NCBI GenBank assembly: GCA_937958105.1
Contig: CALFXJ010000016.1
Coordinates: forward strand, 1-50,080
DNA: 50,080 bases
Direction of reading: 5' to 3'
Origin: an uncultured Cellvibrio sp.
GTDB taxonomy: Bacteria; Pseudomonadota; Gammaproteobacteria; Pseudomonadales; Cellvibrionaceae
The translations under genes were made by a program, and so were the position numbers. Shown here piece after piece: positions 43,417-50,029 of the stretch; the stretch's first letter is position 1, and every line of letters starts with the position of its first letter. The notes beneath the pieces are model-generated. The model ran no database searches and was not told the DNA's origin. It saw nothing but the letters and a program-made list of their open reading frames with translations.

Positions 43417-44271
43417 CTAAGGAATAACTTCCAGTTCCTGAAGCAAGCTGCGCACAAGGGTCAAACGCTTAGCAGGGTGTCCCCATTGCTCCCACACCTG
43501 CTCCCCCTCCATATTCAGCGCATAGAACCAGACTTCCTCTCCCCGCTCAACAAATCCCACCAGCCAAGCCAGCTCTCGCGTTGGAGTCACGTCGGCGGTG
43601 CCTGTTTTTCCACTTAACCGATAGTCAGCACCTTGCTCCAATACAAGCATCTCTTTCACGATCTCTGTAGTTCGTGTGGACAAACCAAGCTTCCCGTTAT
43701 ACATCCGCTCGAGAAACCTGACTTGTTCATTAGAAGAGATCCGCAGGTTCCCGTTAAGCCAGAATCGATCAATGCCGCCACCTAAATCGCGATTACCATA
43801 ATCCATCTGATCCAGATAGGCCTGCATGCGCTCCTCTCCGATTTCCCGGGCAAGCGCCTGATAATACCAGTAGACGGACAACCGGAGTGCAGAGTGGAGC
43901 GTGTGATCTCTCGACCATTCGGAAGACCAGAAGCCCTCAGCTGGTTTGACACTACTATCCCATCGAATCACATGCTCCGGCCCCGCCGCTACACCAGTCT
44001 CCAGCGCGATAAGTGAATTTGGAATTTTAAAGGTAGATGCAGGAATAAATTGTTGCTGCGCCCGCGCAGGGTTATGCCGGATGTAGCGTCTTGAAGCTGG
44101 ATGATAGACAACAAAGGTCGCATCAGCAGGATCAATGCCGTGAAAAAAATCAGCAAGATTCACCTCCTTTTCAAGGAATGAAATCTGAGGCTCTTCCACT
44201 TTTTTAAACAATGAGCAAGCAGTCAAAGTCTGAGCCAGAAACAGTGCGACCAACGCTTTGTAAATCTTCAT
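43417..44271 (-). CDS. Class D (OXA-type) beta-lactamase, lipoprotein form
   Basis: 284 residues. Lipobox LTAC with Cys19, so membrane-anchored after export. Catalytic STFK (Ser79, Lys82), SVY at 132-134 where the family usually has S-x-V, YGN at 158-160, FWLNGNLRIS with Trp171, and KTG at 222-224. All catalytic residues are present; Lys82 would be carbamylated. Hydrolyses penicillins and perhaps oxacillin; spectrum not readable. Starts 85 bases after a putative attC and is the last gene of the array; I see no clear attC after its stop. Confidence 0.92.
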   Translation of the reverse strand: MKIYKALVALFLAQTLTACSLFKKVEEPQISFLEKEVNLADFFHGIDPADATFVVYHPASRRYIRHNPARAQQQFIPASTFKIPNSLIALETGVAAGPEHVIRWDSSVKPAEGFWSSEWSRDHTLHSALRLSVYWYYQALAREIGEERMQAYLDQMDYGNRDLGGGIDRFWLNGNLRISSNEQVRFLERMYNGKLGLSTRTTEIVKEMLVLEQGADYRLSGKTGTADVTPTRELAWLVGFVERGEEVWFYALNMEGEQVWEQWGHPAKRLTLVRSLLQELEVIP

Positions 44272-44355
44272 ATTTGGCTAAAGCTCTTTTTTACTGAAAC
44301 TAAACTTATCTGGTTGTTTTAGATGTTGTTTGATACCTGACCACTCATGCTTGAC

Positions 44356-44418
44356 GATAAACACCGATCTGAGCCGCAACCCAACGAAAATCTCCCGCGG
44401 TGCCGCCAGTTGTTAGAT
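44356..44418 (-). other. attC site of the methyltransferase cassette
   Basis: Right core GTTAGAT (44412-44418) fits GTTRRRY fully and contains the stop codon of the methyltransferase gene. Left end GATAAAC (44356-44362) is a weaker core. Between them GCCGC and GCGGT can pair, and the side next to the left core (GCGGCT followed by CAG on the minus strand) resembles the attC at 49950. 63 bases, a usual small attC length. Confidence 0.55.
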
Positions 44419-45015
44419 AAATTTCCGGGCAACTACAGAGTAGGTGTGCCAGTGCTTTTTCCTTCCCAGCAAGGTTACACCTTCGGCGTTATGCTCATAG
44501 ATATCGATGACTTCATAGTTTCCAAACAGCCCATTCAATTCATCTCTCGTGTGAATTGTCAGATCACCACGATCCATCTTTGCCCATGAGTCCCCTGGAC
44601 CCATGAAATGACCGCAGAATATGCCGCCCGGCATCAGTGAATGAGAGATATTTTCCCAAGCCCGAGGGAACAATTGTGGATGACAAAAGAATAAGCTGGA
44701 GCAGGCACTAATTAGAGCTGCTTTCGGATATTCAAAAGCCTCAAAGCTATCTACCTGCACAATTAACCTGTCACAGAAGCCCGCCCTGTTCTGCTCCCGC
44801 AATCTTTCTATCGCAGCTTCATTTTTATCGAAAGCATACACTGTGAAACCCTGACCAACCAGAAACAATACATCACGACCAGCTCCACAACCCGCATCCA
44901 CTGCTATTTTTGGCAACAGGGGATCAATTAATCCAAGCGCCGCCTTCAGATGGGGATATACCTCCACCTCCAACGACTGCTCATAATAAGCGTTTTGTTT
45001 CATACTCAAATCCAT
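44413..45015 (-). CDS. TehB-like class I methyltransferase (cassette gene)
   Basis: 200 residues. SAM motif I VDAGCGAGRDVLFLV, acidic residue after strand 2 in VYAFDKNEAAIERL, then FEYPKAALISACSSLFF and MPGGIFCGHFMGPGDSW. The layout is that of small TehB/thiopurine-type methyltransferases, often linked with detoxification. A Met at codon 5 is an alternative start. Its stop lies in an attC core and its start is five bases from the GTTTAAC core of the next site, so it is a compact gene cassette. Confidence 0.8.
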   Translation of the reverse strand: MDLSMKQNAYYEQSLEVEVYPHLKAALGLIDPLLPKIAVDAGCGAGRDVLFLVGQGFTVYAFDKNEAAIERLREQNRAGFCDRLIVQVDSFEAFEYPKAALISACSSLFFCHPQLFPRAWENISHSLMPGGIFCGHFMGPGDSWAKMDRGDLTIHTRDELNGLFGNYEVIDIYEHNAEGVTLLGRKKHWHTYSVVARKFI

Positions 45016-45019
45016 GTAT

Positions 45020-45098
45020 GTTTAACCCCGAGGCAGGCATCGGTGGGTATTATGTAAGGTGGCACTCCTAACTCGGGCCGGCTACTAACAGGATTACA
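45020..45098 (-). other. attC-like site of the YciI cassette
   Basis: Left core GTTTAAC (45020-45026) is a perfect RYYYAAC (GTTAAAC on the cassette strand), and CTCGG-x-GTTAA-x-CAT on the minus strand matches the strong attC at 48873. CCCGAG and CTCGGG can pair across the site. The right core at about 45092-45098, around the YciI stop, is degenerate. Confidence 0.5.
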
Positions 45099-45483
45099 AA
45101 AGCTCAAAGGCCTCGCAGGCGCATACTTCAATGCCGCCACCCAGAAACCTTCCTGTGTGTGCGCTGGGATGCTTGGCAGCGATCTCTATTGCCTCATCGA
45201 TATCCCGAGCTTCAACGATGAAGAATCCTCCAATACGATGCCCATGCGGGAGATAAGGCCCGTCCGCAACCGTCGGTGGGCTGTCCGTATTTCCTAAAGT
45301 GTCTGTAGGACGGATCGTCTTCCAAGGTTGCGGATCAGATAGGGCGCCGAGCGCCACTATTTTTTTGGACTTCTCCCATTCCTCATAATGCGGCTTGCAG
45401 GCGGTAGTCAACTCCCGCGTCTCGTCAGCGGACAAGGCGTTCGCGATGTCTGGGTTGTAGTAACACAGGCACAGGTATTTCAT
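45094..45483 (-). CDS. YCII/DGPF-domain protein (cassette gene)
   Basis: 129 residues. Dimeric alpha/beta-barrel domain of the YciI/DGPF type: MKYLCLCYYN start, VADGPYLPHGHRIGGFFIVE and EARDIDEAIEIAAKHPSA. The His and Asp in these proteins are thought to be catalytic, but no reaction is established; many lie next to ECF sigma factors, here it is a lone cassette. Stop codon falls in the degenerate core of the preceding attC-like site. Confidence 0.85.
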   Translation of the reverse strand: MKYLCLCYYNPDIANALSADETRELTTACKPHYEEWEKSKKIVALGALSDPQPWKTIRPTDTLGNTDSPPTVADGPYLPHGHRIGGFFIVEARDIDEAIEIAAKHPSAHTGRFLGGGIEVCACEAFELL

Positions 45484-45518
45484 TCGGTCACCTCAGCTTC
45501 ACATGCTTCGTTCGTGTG

Positions 45519-45580
45519 TCGTAACAATGAGTTCAGCTGTACCGAGAAAATCTCCGGAATAACTGACTCTGGATTTTATG
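45519..45580 (-). other. attC site of the L,D-transpeptidase cassette
   Basis: Left end TCGTAAC (45519-45525) followed by AATGAGTTCAGC; on the minus strand GCTGAACTC then GTTACGA matches GCTGAACTC then GTTAAGC of the strong attC at 48873. GAGT-CAG can pair with CTGACTC with single unpaired bases, and CCGAG with CTCCGG around an AAAAT loop. The right core near 45572-45580 is degenerate and overlaps the transpeptidase stop. Confidence 0.6.
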
Positions 45581-46058
45581 GCACGATCTCAATAGGAGTG
45601 CCAGCATCAACTGCCTGCCATATTTCTTCCATCTCTGGGTTTGTGACAGCTATGCAGCCATTGGTCCAGTTGAAGCGCTGCGTTATGAAAGACAACCAGC
45701 CAAATCCATTACGCTGACCATGGATCATGATAAGTCCACCAGGATTAACACCCCGGTCCTCTGCACGCTGAGTATCAACGGCACTGGGGTAGGAGATATG
45801 AATAGCCTTGTAGAAGGCAGAATCTTCCTTTTTATAATCCAACACATACTTTCCTTCGGGGGTGCGCTGATCACCCTCTTGCTCTTTGTGTCCTTGCGGA
45901 TTCCCTCCGAAAGCGACGCGAAACTCTCGAAATACTTGACCATCGCTGATCAGGAATAGCTTGGCTTCTGACTTATTGACCAAAACAAAATCTGCTTTTT
46001 GTGCAGCCCATGCGATGGAAGGCAAGAGCAGCAGCAATAGGATTAGAATCTTTTTCAT
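45576..46058 (-). CDS. L,D-transpeptidase (YkuD domain), secreted
   Basis: 160 residues from ATG 46058; the longer frame adds 15 untypical residues before a good signal peptide MKKILILLLLLLPSIAWA. YkuD domain with GGLIMIHGQRNGFGW and the catalytic block NWTNGCIAVTNPEM (Cys nucleophile, His upstream in IHG). Forms 3-3 crosslinks in peptidoglycan or anchors proteins; short single-domain form without LysM. Whether it modifies wall or acts on foreign murein is unknown. Immediately upstream is a truncated DUF4386 gene. Confidence 0.85.
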   Translation of the reverse strand: MKKILILLLLLLPSIAWAAQKADFVLVNKSEAKLFLISDGQVFREFRVAFGGNPQGHKEQEGDQRTPEGKYVLDYKKEDSAFYKAIHISYPSAVDTQRAEDRGVNPGGLIMIHGQRNGFGWLSFITQRFNWTNGCIAVTNPEMEEIWQAVDAGTPIEIVP

Positions 46059-46105
46059 AATCCAGTAATGATGATTTGTTGAGCTGTTACTCCCTGAGAG
46101 CACTT

Positions 46106-46411
46106 TTAATTCTCCAGCCTGGCGTATAAAGCAGTCATCGAGAGTGCTTTATTCACTGGCCTGAACAGGAGGTACAGTAGTACCGCTATACCCAGATCCG
46201 CCAGAAGCGTGACTCCATGACCAGCCAGCCCCAGACGAAATAGAAATTCAGATGTCGCAATATTATTGGCTGTTGTAGTCGCATCACCTGGAGAAACGAG
46301 AGCACCGTCCACGTACAATAGACTGAACGGACCGACTACAAGTAAAACGAGGTATAAAAAACCAACTGTACGAGCGTATACCAGTGGAGAGGTGCCTGTA
46401 TCCTGATGCAT
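46106..46411 (-). pseudogene. Truncated DUF4386 membrane protein
   Basis: 101 residues with the N-terminal half of a DUF4386 protein: ARTVGFLYLVLLVVGPFSLL, ALVSPGDATTTANNI, EFLFRLGLAGHGVTLLADL and LLYLLFRPVNKALS, then the frame ends after ARLEN. Intact relatives, as I recall, are about twice as long with six helices; here two or three remain. Forty-seven bases separate it from the transpeptidase start. Either a cassette cut short by recombination or a decayed gene. Confidence 0.65.
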
Positions 46412-46608
46412 AAGCAGTTTCCTTTAGTGGCGATGGTATGTGCGACCCCAAACTGCAACGACTCATCAATCTAAGGCCGTACATAAAGACGCGCGTTAGC
46501 GAGCGTAGCCTGCTGTTGGCAGGAAGCTGCTGAACATTATTATGAGTTTGTCCGCTGGTATAAATAGCCGCCCGCTAAGCGGTACGATTAAAGCGACTTA
46601 TCCATACA
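46412..46608. other. Intergenic with possible decayed attC sequence
   Basis: 197 bases with several short stems (CCTGC / GCAGG, CCGCT-A-AGCGG). CTGCAACGACT near 46453 repeats a piece of the strong attC at 48873, and GCGACTTAT at about 46593 resembles its right core just beside the DUF2071 stop. I cannot define full cores, so a decayed attC is only suggested. Confidence 0.35.
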
Positions 46609-47535
46609 CTACTCATCAACATCTTGAACGTTTGCGGTCTGAACACTATCAATCTTTACTTCTTCATGGTGCGATGATAAGTCAGGAAGTAGCCGCTCCC
46701 AAAGTACCTTGAACTTCACTCGTGGTACCGCAAAACAAAACGGAATACTGTCAGCCCCCAGACTTTCCAGGTACGCACCAGCGGTGTAATCCACGGCCTT
46801 GAGCGGAACCACCAGCGAGGTGTCGATTGGAAGATCAATACCCGCTTGCGCAATCCGGTTTATACCTGGCACCCCACAAATGGCGCTGTCCTGTATACAA
46901 AGATATTCGATCGCCTCCTCCCACGAAGCGAAGAATCGCTGAAACTCGCTCGGCAACTCCTTCGCCTCCGCTCCCTCAGTGATGCATGACAACTCCGGCG
47001 CACTGCCCTGCCCCGCTTTGATCTCGGTAATATAGTGATTCCCCTGCTTGTGATGTTTGAAATCCGGGGCCATGTGAGAAGGCAACGCATCACTGAAGAC
47101 ACGTGTCCCAACAGCGTAGATGATGCTATTAAATATGTTCTTCAGAAAGAGGACCTTCTTGGCGGCTCCGACTCCCGACGATGCTTCGGACACATACAGG
47201 CGCCAGTTGCTTTGGAGCGGCGATGGAAAGAACCGCCGGAGCCTACCGAATATGGAAGGGCCGAACCCTCCGTGGGAATAGGTCAAAGTCGTAAGGATCG
47301 TCGCCCCCCCAACTTCCAGAATCTGAACGCCGCGTGGAATGTGCGCCCTGACCAATTCGGAAGGAACTACCCAGTTCAAGTAAACAATATCCCTAACATC
47401 ACTTTCCAACCGAACGAACGGCAGATGGGAAAGGATAGCTCGACGGACCGAGCCCAATAAACGGGAGTTGGCTATCGCACTCAGCGTTGCGCCCAAAATA
47501 CCAGGCTTGGGGTAATAAAATTTATTCGGGTCCAT
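46609..47535 (-). CDS. DUF2071-like protein
   Basis: 308 residues from ATG 47535 (CAGGA upstream); a GTG ten codons earlier is less likely. N-terminal part RDIVYLNWVVPSELVRAHIP fits DUF2071/acetoacetate-decarboxylase-like proteins, followed by TILTTLTYSHGGFGP. No signal peptide or membrane helix. Function unknown. Larger than most cassette genes, but on the same strand and with small spacing to its neighbours. Confidence 0.6.
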   Translation of the reverse strand: MDPNKFYYPKPGILGATLSAIANSRLLGSVRRAILSHLPFVRLESDVRDIVYLNWVVPSELVRAHIPRGVQILEVGGATILTTLTYSHGGFGPSIFGRLRRFFPSPLQSNWRLYVSEASSGVGAAKKVLFLKNIFNSIIYAVGTRVFSDALPSHMAPDFKHHKQGNHYITEIKAGQGSAPELSCITEGAEAKELPSEFQRFFASWEEAIEYLCIQDSAICGVPGINRIAQAGIDLPIDTSLVVPLKAVDYTAGAYLESLGADSIPFCFAVPRVKFKVLWERLLPDLSSHHEEVKIDSVQTANVQDVDE

Positions 47536-47656
47536 GATATCCTGGCGACCCAAGGTCGCGTCCACTGGCTATTTTAAAAAGCAGTTCTTCTTTATCATTT
47601 TTTCACAGCAAGAAGCTTTCCATCTCCAAGGGTAGAGAGACTTGATAGCTTTTACT
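47536..47656. other. Spacer with weak attC-like ends
   Basis: GCTAT (47568-47572) and ATAGC (47645-47649) can pair at the two ends of an 82-base block, and GACTTGATA beside the Arr stop resembles GACTTGTTA of the strong attC. The left side lacks a GTT core, so this would be a damaged site. Confidence 0.25.
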
Positions 47657-48112
47657 TCAATCCTCAATGACCGCTAAACCACGGCGTTTTAAATCCGCCA
47701 GGGAATCCAGCATTTTATGTAGCATCTCCGGAGAATGTCCCTGCCAGTCATCCACCTCCCCGATGATTTTCAATGGGTCACTAGTTCGATAGGATTTCGT
47801 GGGATTGCCGGGAAACTTTTTGTTGGTGAGATTCGGATCGTCTTCAAACGGCCCTGTTGGTTCAACGATATAGATGTAGCCGCGTCCCTTTAAGCCAGAT
47901 AATGCCATTGCGAGCTCCGCTCCCCACACTGCCGGCTCCAACAAAGCTGCGAAGTAAATGTGTTTAAGTACACGACCAGCTTCGAAATGAGATGAGTGTC
48001 CGGTGGTTAATAAGTCTCCGATTGCCAGTTTGGCTTTGGTACCGTGGTAGAAAGGTCCGCTTACCTGATGGCAGTTCTCGTGTGAGATTGGAACCCATGC
48101 ATCGTTATTCAT
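47657..48112 (-). CDS. arr: Rifampin ADP-ribosyltransferase
   Basis: 151 residues, the family length. Almost every stretch matches my memory of the integron-borne Arr-2/Arr-3: GPFYHGTKAKLAIGDLLTTG, HIYFAALLEPAVWGAELAMA, GRGYIYIVEPTGPFEDDPN, FPGNPTKSYRT, and DLKRRGLAVIED at the end. Arr inactivates rifampin by ADP-ribosylation of its 23-hydroxyl using NAD. It sits in a chromosomal cassette array, so it may represent a resident ancestor or cousin of the mobile cassettes. Upstream neighbour starts 50 bases away. Confidence 0.95.
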   Translation of the reverse strand: MNNDAWVPISHENCHQVSGPFYHGTKAKLAIGDLLTTGHSSHFEAGRVLKHIYFAALLEPAVWGAELAMALSGLKGRGYIYIVEPTGPFEDDPNLTNKKFPGNPTKSYRTSDPLKIIGEVDDWQGHSPEMLHKMLDSLADLKRRGLAVIED

Positions 48113-48159
48113 TCAGGAATTCCTCAGAGGGCCTGATAACTTCGCCCTCAACTGGTGAA

Positions 48160-48489
48160 TTAACTCACAGCCAGCCCAAGCAGCATAATAAACAGGGTGC
48201 AGACAAGAGCAAGAGCTGAGAATACAGTACCCAGGATGGCAAAGATCTTTTTTCGATCGTTCTGCAGGAGACCAGCGATACCCAGTCCGAGGGCGATGAG
48301 GGCGGCGAGCATGAAGGTGATTAGAAGCAGGCCGAGGATGATCGCACCTGCGGATTCTTCGTCGATACCCCCCGGCGTGGACGCTTCCATCACACCGGCG
48401 ATAACGATGAGCAGGAACAGGAAAACAGCGGAGGTGAGGCCGGTAATGAACGATGCTATTCCTGGCCCAGAGTGTTTTAAATCTTCCAT
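48160..48489 (-). CDS. Small multi-helix membrane protein (DUF4190-like)
   Basis: 109 residues. Begins MEDLKHSGPGIASFITGLTSA, then three helices (about 12-33, 47-73, 83-106). The opening SGPGIASFITGL and the A-L-GLGIAGLLQ-x-x-R-K motif recall DUF4190-type envelope proteins. No catalytic residues. A stem GAGGGC / GCCCTC lies just after its stop, at 48126-48148. Role unknown; typical of small membrane cassette genes. Confidence 0.6.
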   Translation of the reverse strand: MEDLKHSGPGIASFITGLTSAVFLFLLIVIAGVMEASTPGGIDEESAGAIILGLLLITFMLAALIALGLGIAGLLQNDRKKIFAILGTVFSALALVCTLFIMLLGLAVS

Positions 48490-48515
48490 TGGTACCCCTT
48501 ATTGCGTAATTCTGA

Positions 48516-48590
48516 TGTTAACCGCAGCCCCAAGGGGCACATAGCAGAGCGTCTTTTTTGTTGCGCTCTTGCACTCAAACAAACTTAGGC
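48516..48590 (-). other. Candidate attC site
   Basis: On the minus strand GCCTAAG (48584-48590) fits RYYYAAC in six of seven places and GTTAACA (48516-48522) partly fits GTTRRRY. Between them GCAAGAGCG and CGCTCTGC pair with one bulged A, as attC folds do, and CCCCTTGGGG adds a second stem. 75 bases. Confidence 0.4.
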
Positions 48591-48694
48591 GGAAACCTTT
48601 TAGGCGTCAAGGCTACAGGCCTTTCATCAATCACAAAATCTTCTTTGTAGCGACTCCCAGGACTCCACTCCATGCCATGGAGTGCCAAGTTCAT
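48575..48694 (-). CDS. Possible 39-residue overlapping reading frame
   Basis: ATG 48694 opens MNLALHGMEW then SRYKEDFVIDERP and a basic end PKRFPPKFV, stopping at 48575 inside the candidate attC. It overlaps the 78-residue hypothetical in another frame. Could be an independent tiny gene, or the true continuation after a frameshift. Weak evidence. Confidence 0.25.
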   Translation of the reverse strand: MNLALHGMEWSPGSRYKEDFVIDERPVALTPKRFPPKFV

Positions 48695-48863
48695 CAACTT
48701 TTGAGAATAATTTGGCTACACCAAACTCATCGGTGTACGTAGAAACTTTTCTAGAAGCCCTTATAGCTTCGCCGACGACCTCGAATTGGAAAAATTCACC
48801 ATCTCTTTCTGAGAAAACGAACTGCTCATTCGACGATGATGATTTTATTGAAAATGTATCCAT
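48627..48863 (-). CDS. Hypothetical protein, possibly truncated DUF6228
   Basis: 78 residues: FVFSERDGEFFQFEVVGEAI, STYTDEFGVAKLFSKVDELG, PWHGVESWESL. The order resembles the front half of DUF6228 proteins, some of which are immunity-like. The end QRRFCD is untypical, and a second frame (48575-48694) continues with a better-looking C-terminus, so a frameshift or a cut by recombination is possible. Starts 9 bases before the strong attC, as a cassette gene should. Confidence 0.5.
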   Translation of the reverse strand: MDTFSIKSSSSNEQFVFSERDGEFFQFEVVGEAIRASRKVSTYTDEFGVAKLFSKVDELGTPWHGVESWESLQRRFCD

Positions 48864-48872
48864 AGTCTTTAT

Positions 48873-49008
48873 GCTTAACGCCGAGTTCAGCGGCAGTTTT
48901 TAAGTTGTGGTTTTATGGAATACTTTTGCGCAGCAAAAACCATAAAACCGCGACTTAAAAACTGTCCAGTGCAGCGAAGCGGAACGAGGCTGCAACGACT
49001 TGTTACGT
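48873..49008 (-). other. attC site of the esterase cassette
   Basis: 136 bases. Left GCTTAAC (48873-48879; GTTAAGC on the cassette strand, perfect GTTRRRY), right GTTACGT (49002-49008; ACGTAAC, six of seven to RYYYAAC), placed 11 bases after the esterase stop. The inside folds almost end to end: AGTTTTTAAGT with ACTTAAAAACT, GGTTTTATGG with CCATAAAACC, and TTTTGC with GCAAAA at the tip, with scattered unpaired bases. Confidence 0.9.
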
Positions 49009-49019
49009 AAATATAAATA

Positions 49020-49883
49020 CTAAGGCTTAAGTGGTATTGATTGCATTAGACCTTTTGATAGCAGCGCTGGAAATACACTGTGATGATTTTCATTTTTTAA
49101 GACTTCTGCATGTAGCCTAAGACTTTTATAGCCTCTTGAGCGCAATGCCTTTTCAAAAGCTAAAACATCAGTAACCATTGAATTCTTTCCTGAACTATCT
49201 GCATCTACGTACAACAGTACATGAGCCTTCAAATCTGTATTATGTTTTGAATATTCTTCTTCCATTTTCAAAATAACTTTTTTGTCATACCAAAGCGAAG
49301 GACTTCCTATAATGTAATGGTCAAAAAGATTTGGCTTGTTTGTTACTATATATGAACCTAGTAACCCACCAAAAGAATGACCTACAAATATTTTATTGCT
49401 GATATCAATGCGATATTTCGCTTTAAGTAAAGGAAACACTTGCTCTTCGATAAATTGCACATACTCCTTCGCGTGACCGGATACAGCACGCGCGTCATCA
49501 GAATGCGCTGATGACTCCTTGGGAGAATATGTTGGCGTGTAATCACGGGTTCTGCTAACACCGATATCTTCACCTTTTGCATAGGAGATGCCTACAACAA
49601 TAGATTCTTGAACTACACGATCTCCCATAAGCTGCATGGCACCACTAGTAAGCGGAAAAGCAAAGCGAGAATCATTAACCACAATTAGCGGATAAGCTTT
49701 CTTGGATTCTTTATACGATGGTGGTAACTGAATATATAGTTCGTAATCTTTGCCATTTGAATTGGCATGAATTGCTCTAACTTCTGAAAGTGGGTACGTT
49801 ACAGGAGATAATTCTTCGGCGTGGCTTAGTATAGACATTACACCAAGAGCAAAAGCGATTAATGCATTAAAAACATTTCTCAT
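49020..49883 (-). CDS. Secreted alpha/beta-hydrolase, esterase D-like (cassette gene)
   Basis: 287 residues from ATG 49883, with AAGGA six bases upstream (another ATG two codons earlier leaves no spacing). Signal peptide to about SHA. Domain of the putative-esterase type: YPLIVVNDSRF, nucleophile FVGHSFGGLLGSY, acid LLYVDADSSGKNS, and His in NENHHSVFPALL. Strongly AT-rich codon use compared with the core genome, a sign of acquisition. Substrate unknown; related enzymes cleave siderophores or S-formylglutathione. Confidence 0.85.
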   Translation of the reverse strand: MRNVFNALIAFALGVMSILSHAEELSPVTYPLSEVRAIHANSNGKDYELYIQLPPSYKESKKAYPLIVVNDSRFAFPLTSGAMQLMGDRVVQESIVVGISYAKGEDIGVSRTRDYTPTYSPKESSAHSDDARAVSGHAKEYVQFIEEQVFPLLKAKYRIDISNKIFVGHSFGGLLGSYIVTNKPNLFDHYIIGSPSLWYDKKVILKMEEEYSKHNTDLKAHVLLYVDADSSGKNSMVTDVLAFEKALRSRGYKSLRLHAEVLKNENHHSVFPALLSKGLMQSIPLKP

Positions 49884-49949
49884 TGACATTCCTTTTTGGA
49901 TCTTTTGATTTTCGTTCGACCAGCAAAGTAATAATTAGTTTCTTGGTAA

Positions 49950-50029
49950 ACGTAACGTTAAGCTCAGCCGCAGGTTGTAAGTTGATTTTTTGTGGAATAC
50001 TTTTGCGTAGCAAAACCACAAAAAAGCGA
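49950..50029 (-). other. attC site interrupted by a group II intron (partial)
   Basis: Left core ACGTAAC (49950-49956; GTTACGT on the cassette strand) followed by GCGGCT-like and the same centre as the site at 48873: GGAATACTTTTGCG then AGCAAAA, with TTTTTTGTGG and CCACAAAAAA pairing. The far side of the site, including its second core, is missing because intron sequence begins at 50030. Confidence 0.75.

Larger units (their letters stand above)
43417..50029 (-). mobile_element. Chromosomal integron cassette array (distal part)
   Basis: A run of ten unrelated genes, all read leftward, several separated by attC-type sites at 44356-44418, 45020-45098, 45519-45580, 48516-48590 (weak), 48873-49008 (strong) and 49950-50029 (interrupted). 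In each case the core facing the gene end has the RYYYAAC type and the core facing the next gene the GTTRRRY type, the right polarity for cassettes read from an attI to the right. Base composition changes from gene to gene. The integrase and attI are not in the window. Confidence 0.82.

Noticed and set aside
48110..48165. attC site between the Arr gene and the DUF4190-like gene
   Set aside because: There is a stem GAGGGC / GCCCTC, but no GTT or AAC core in the right places; it also runs into the Arr start. More likely a simple RNA hairpin.
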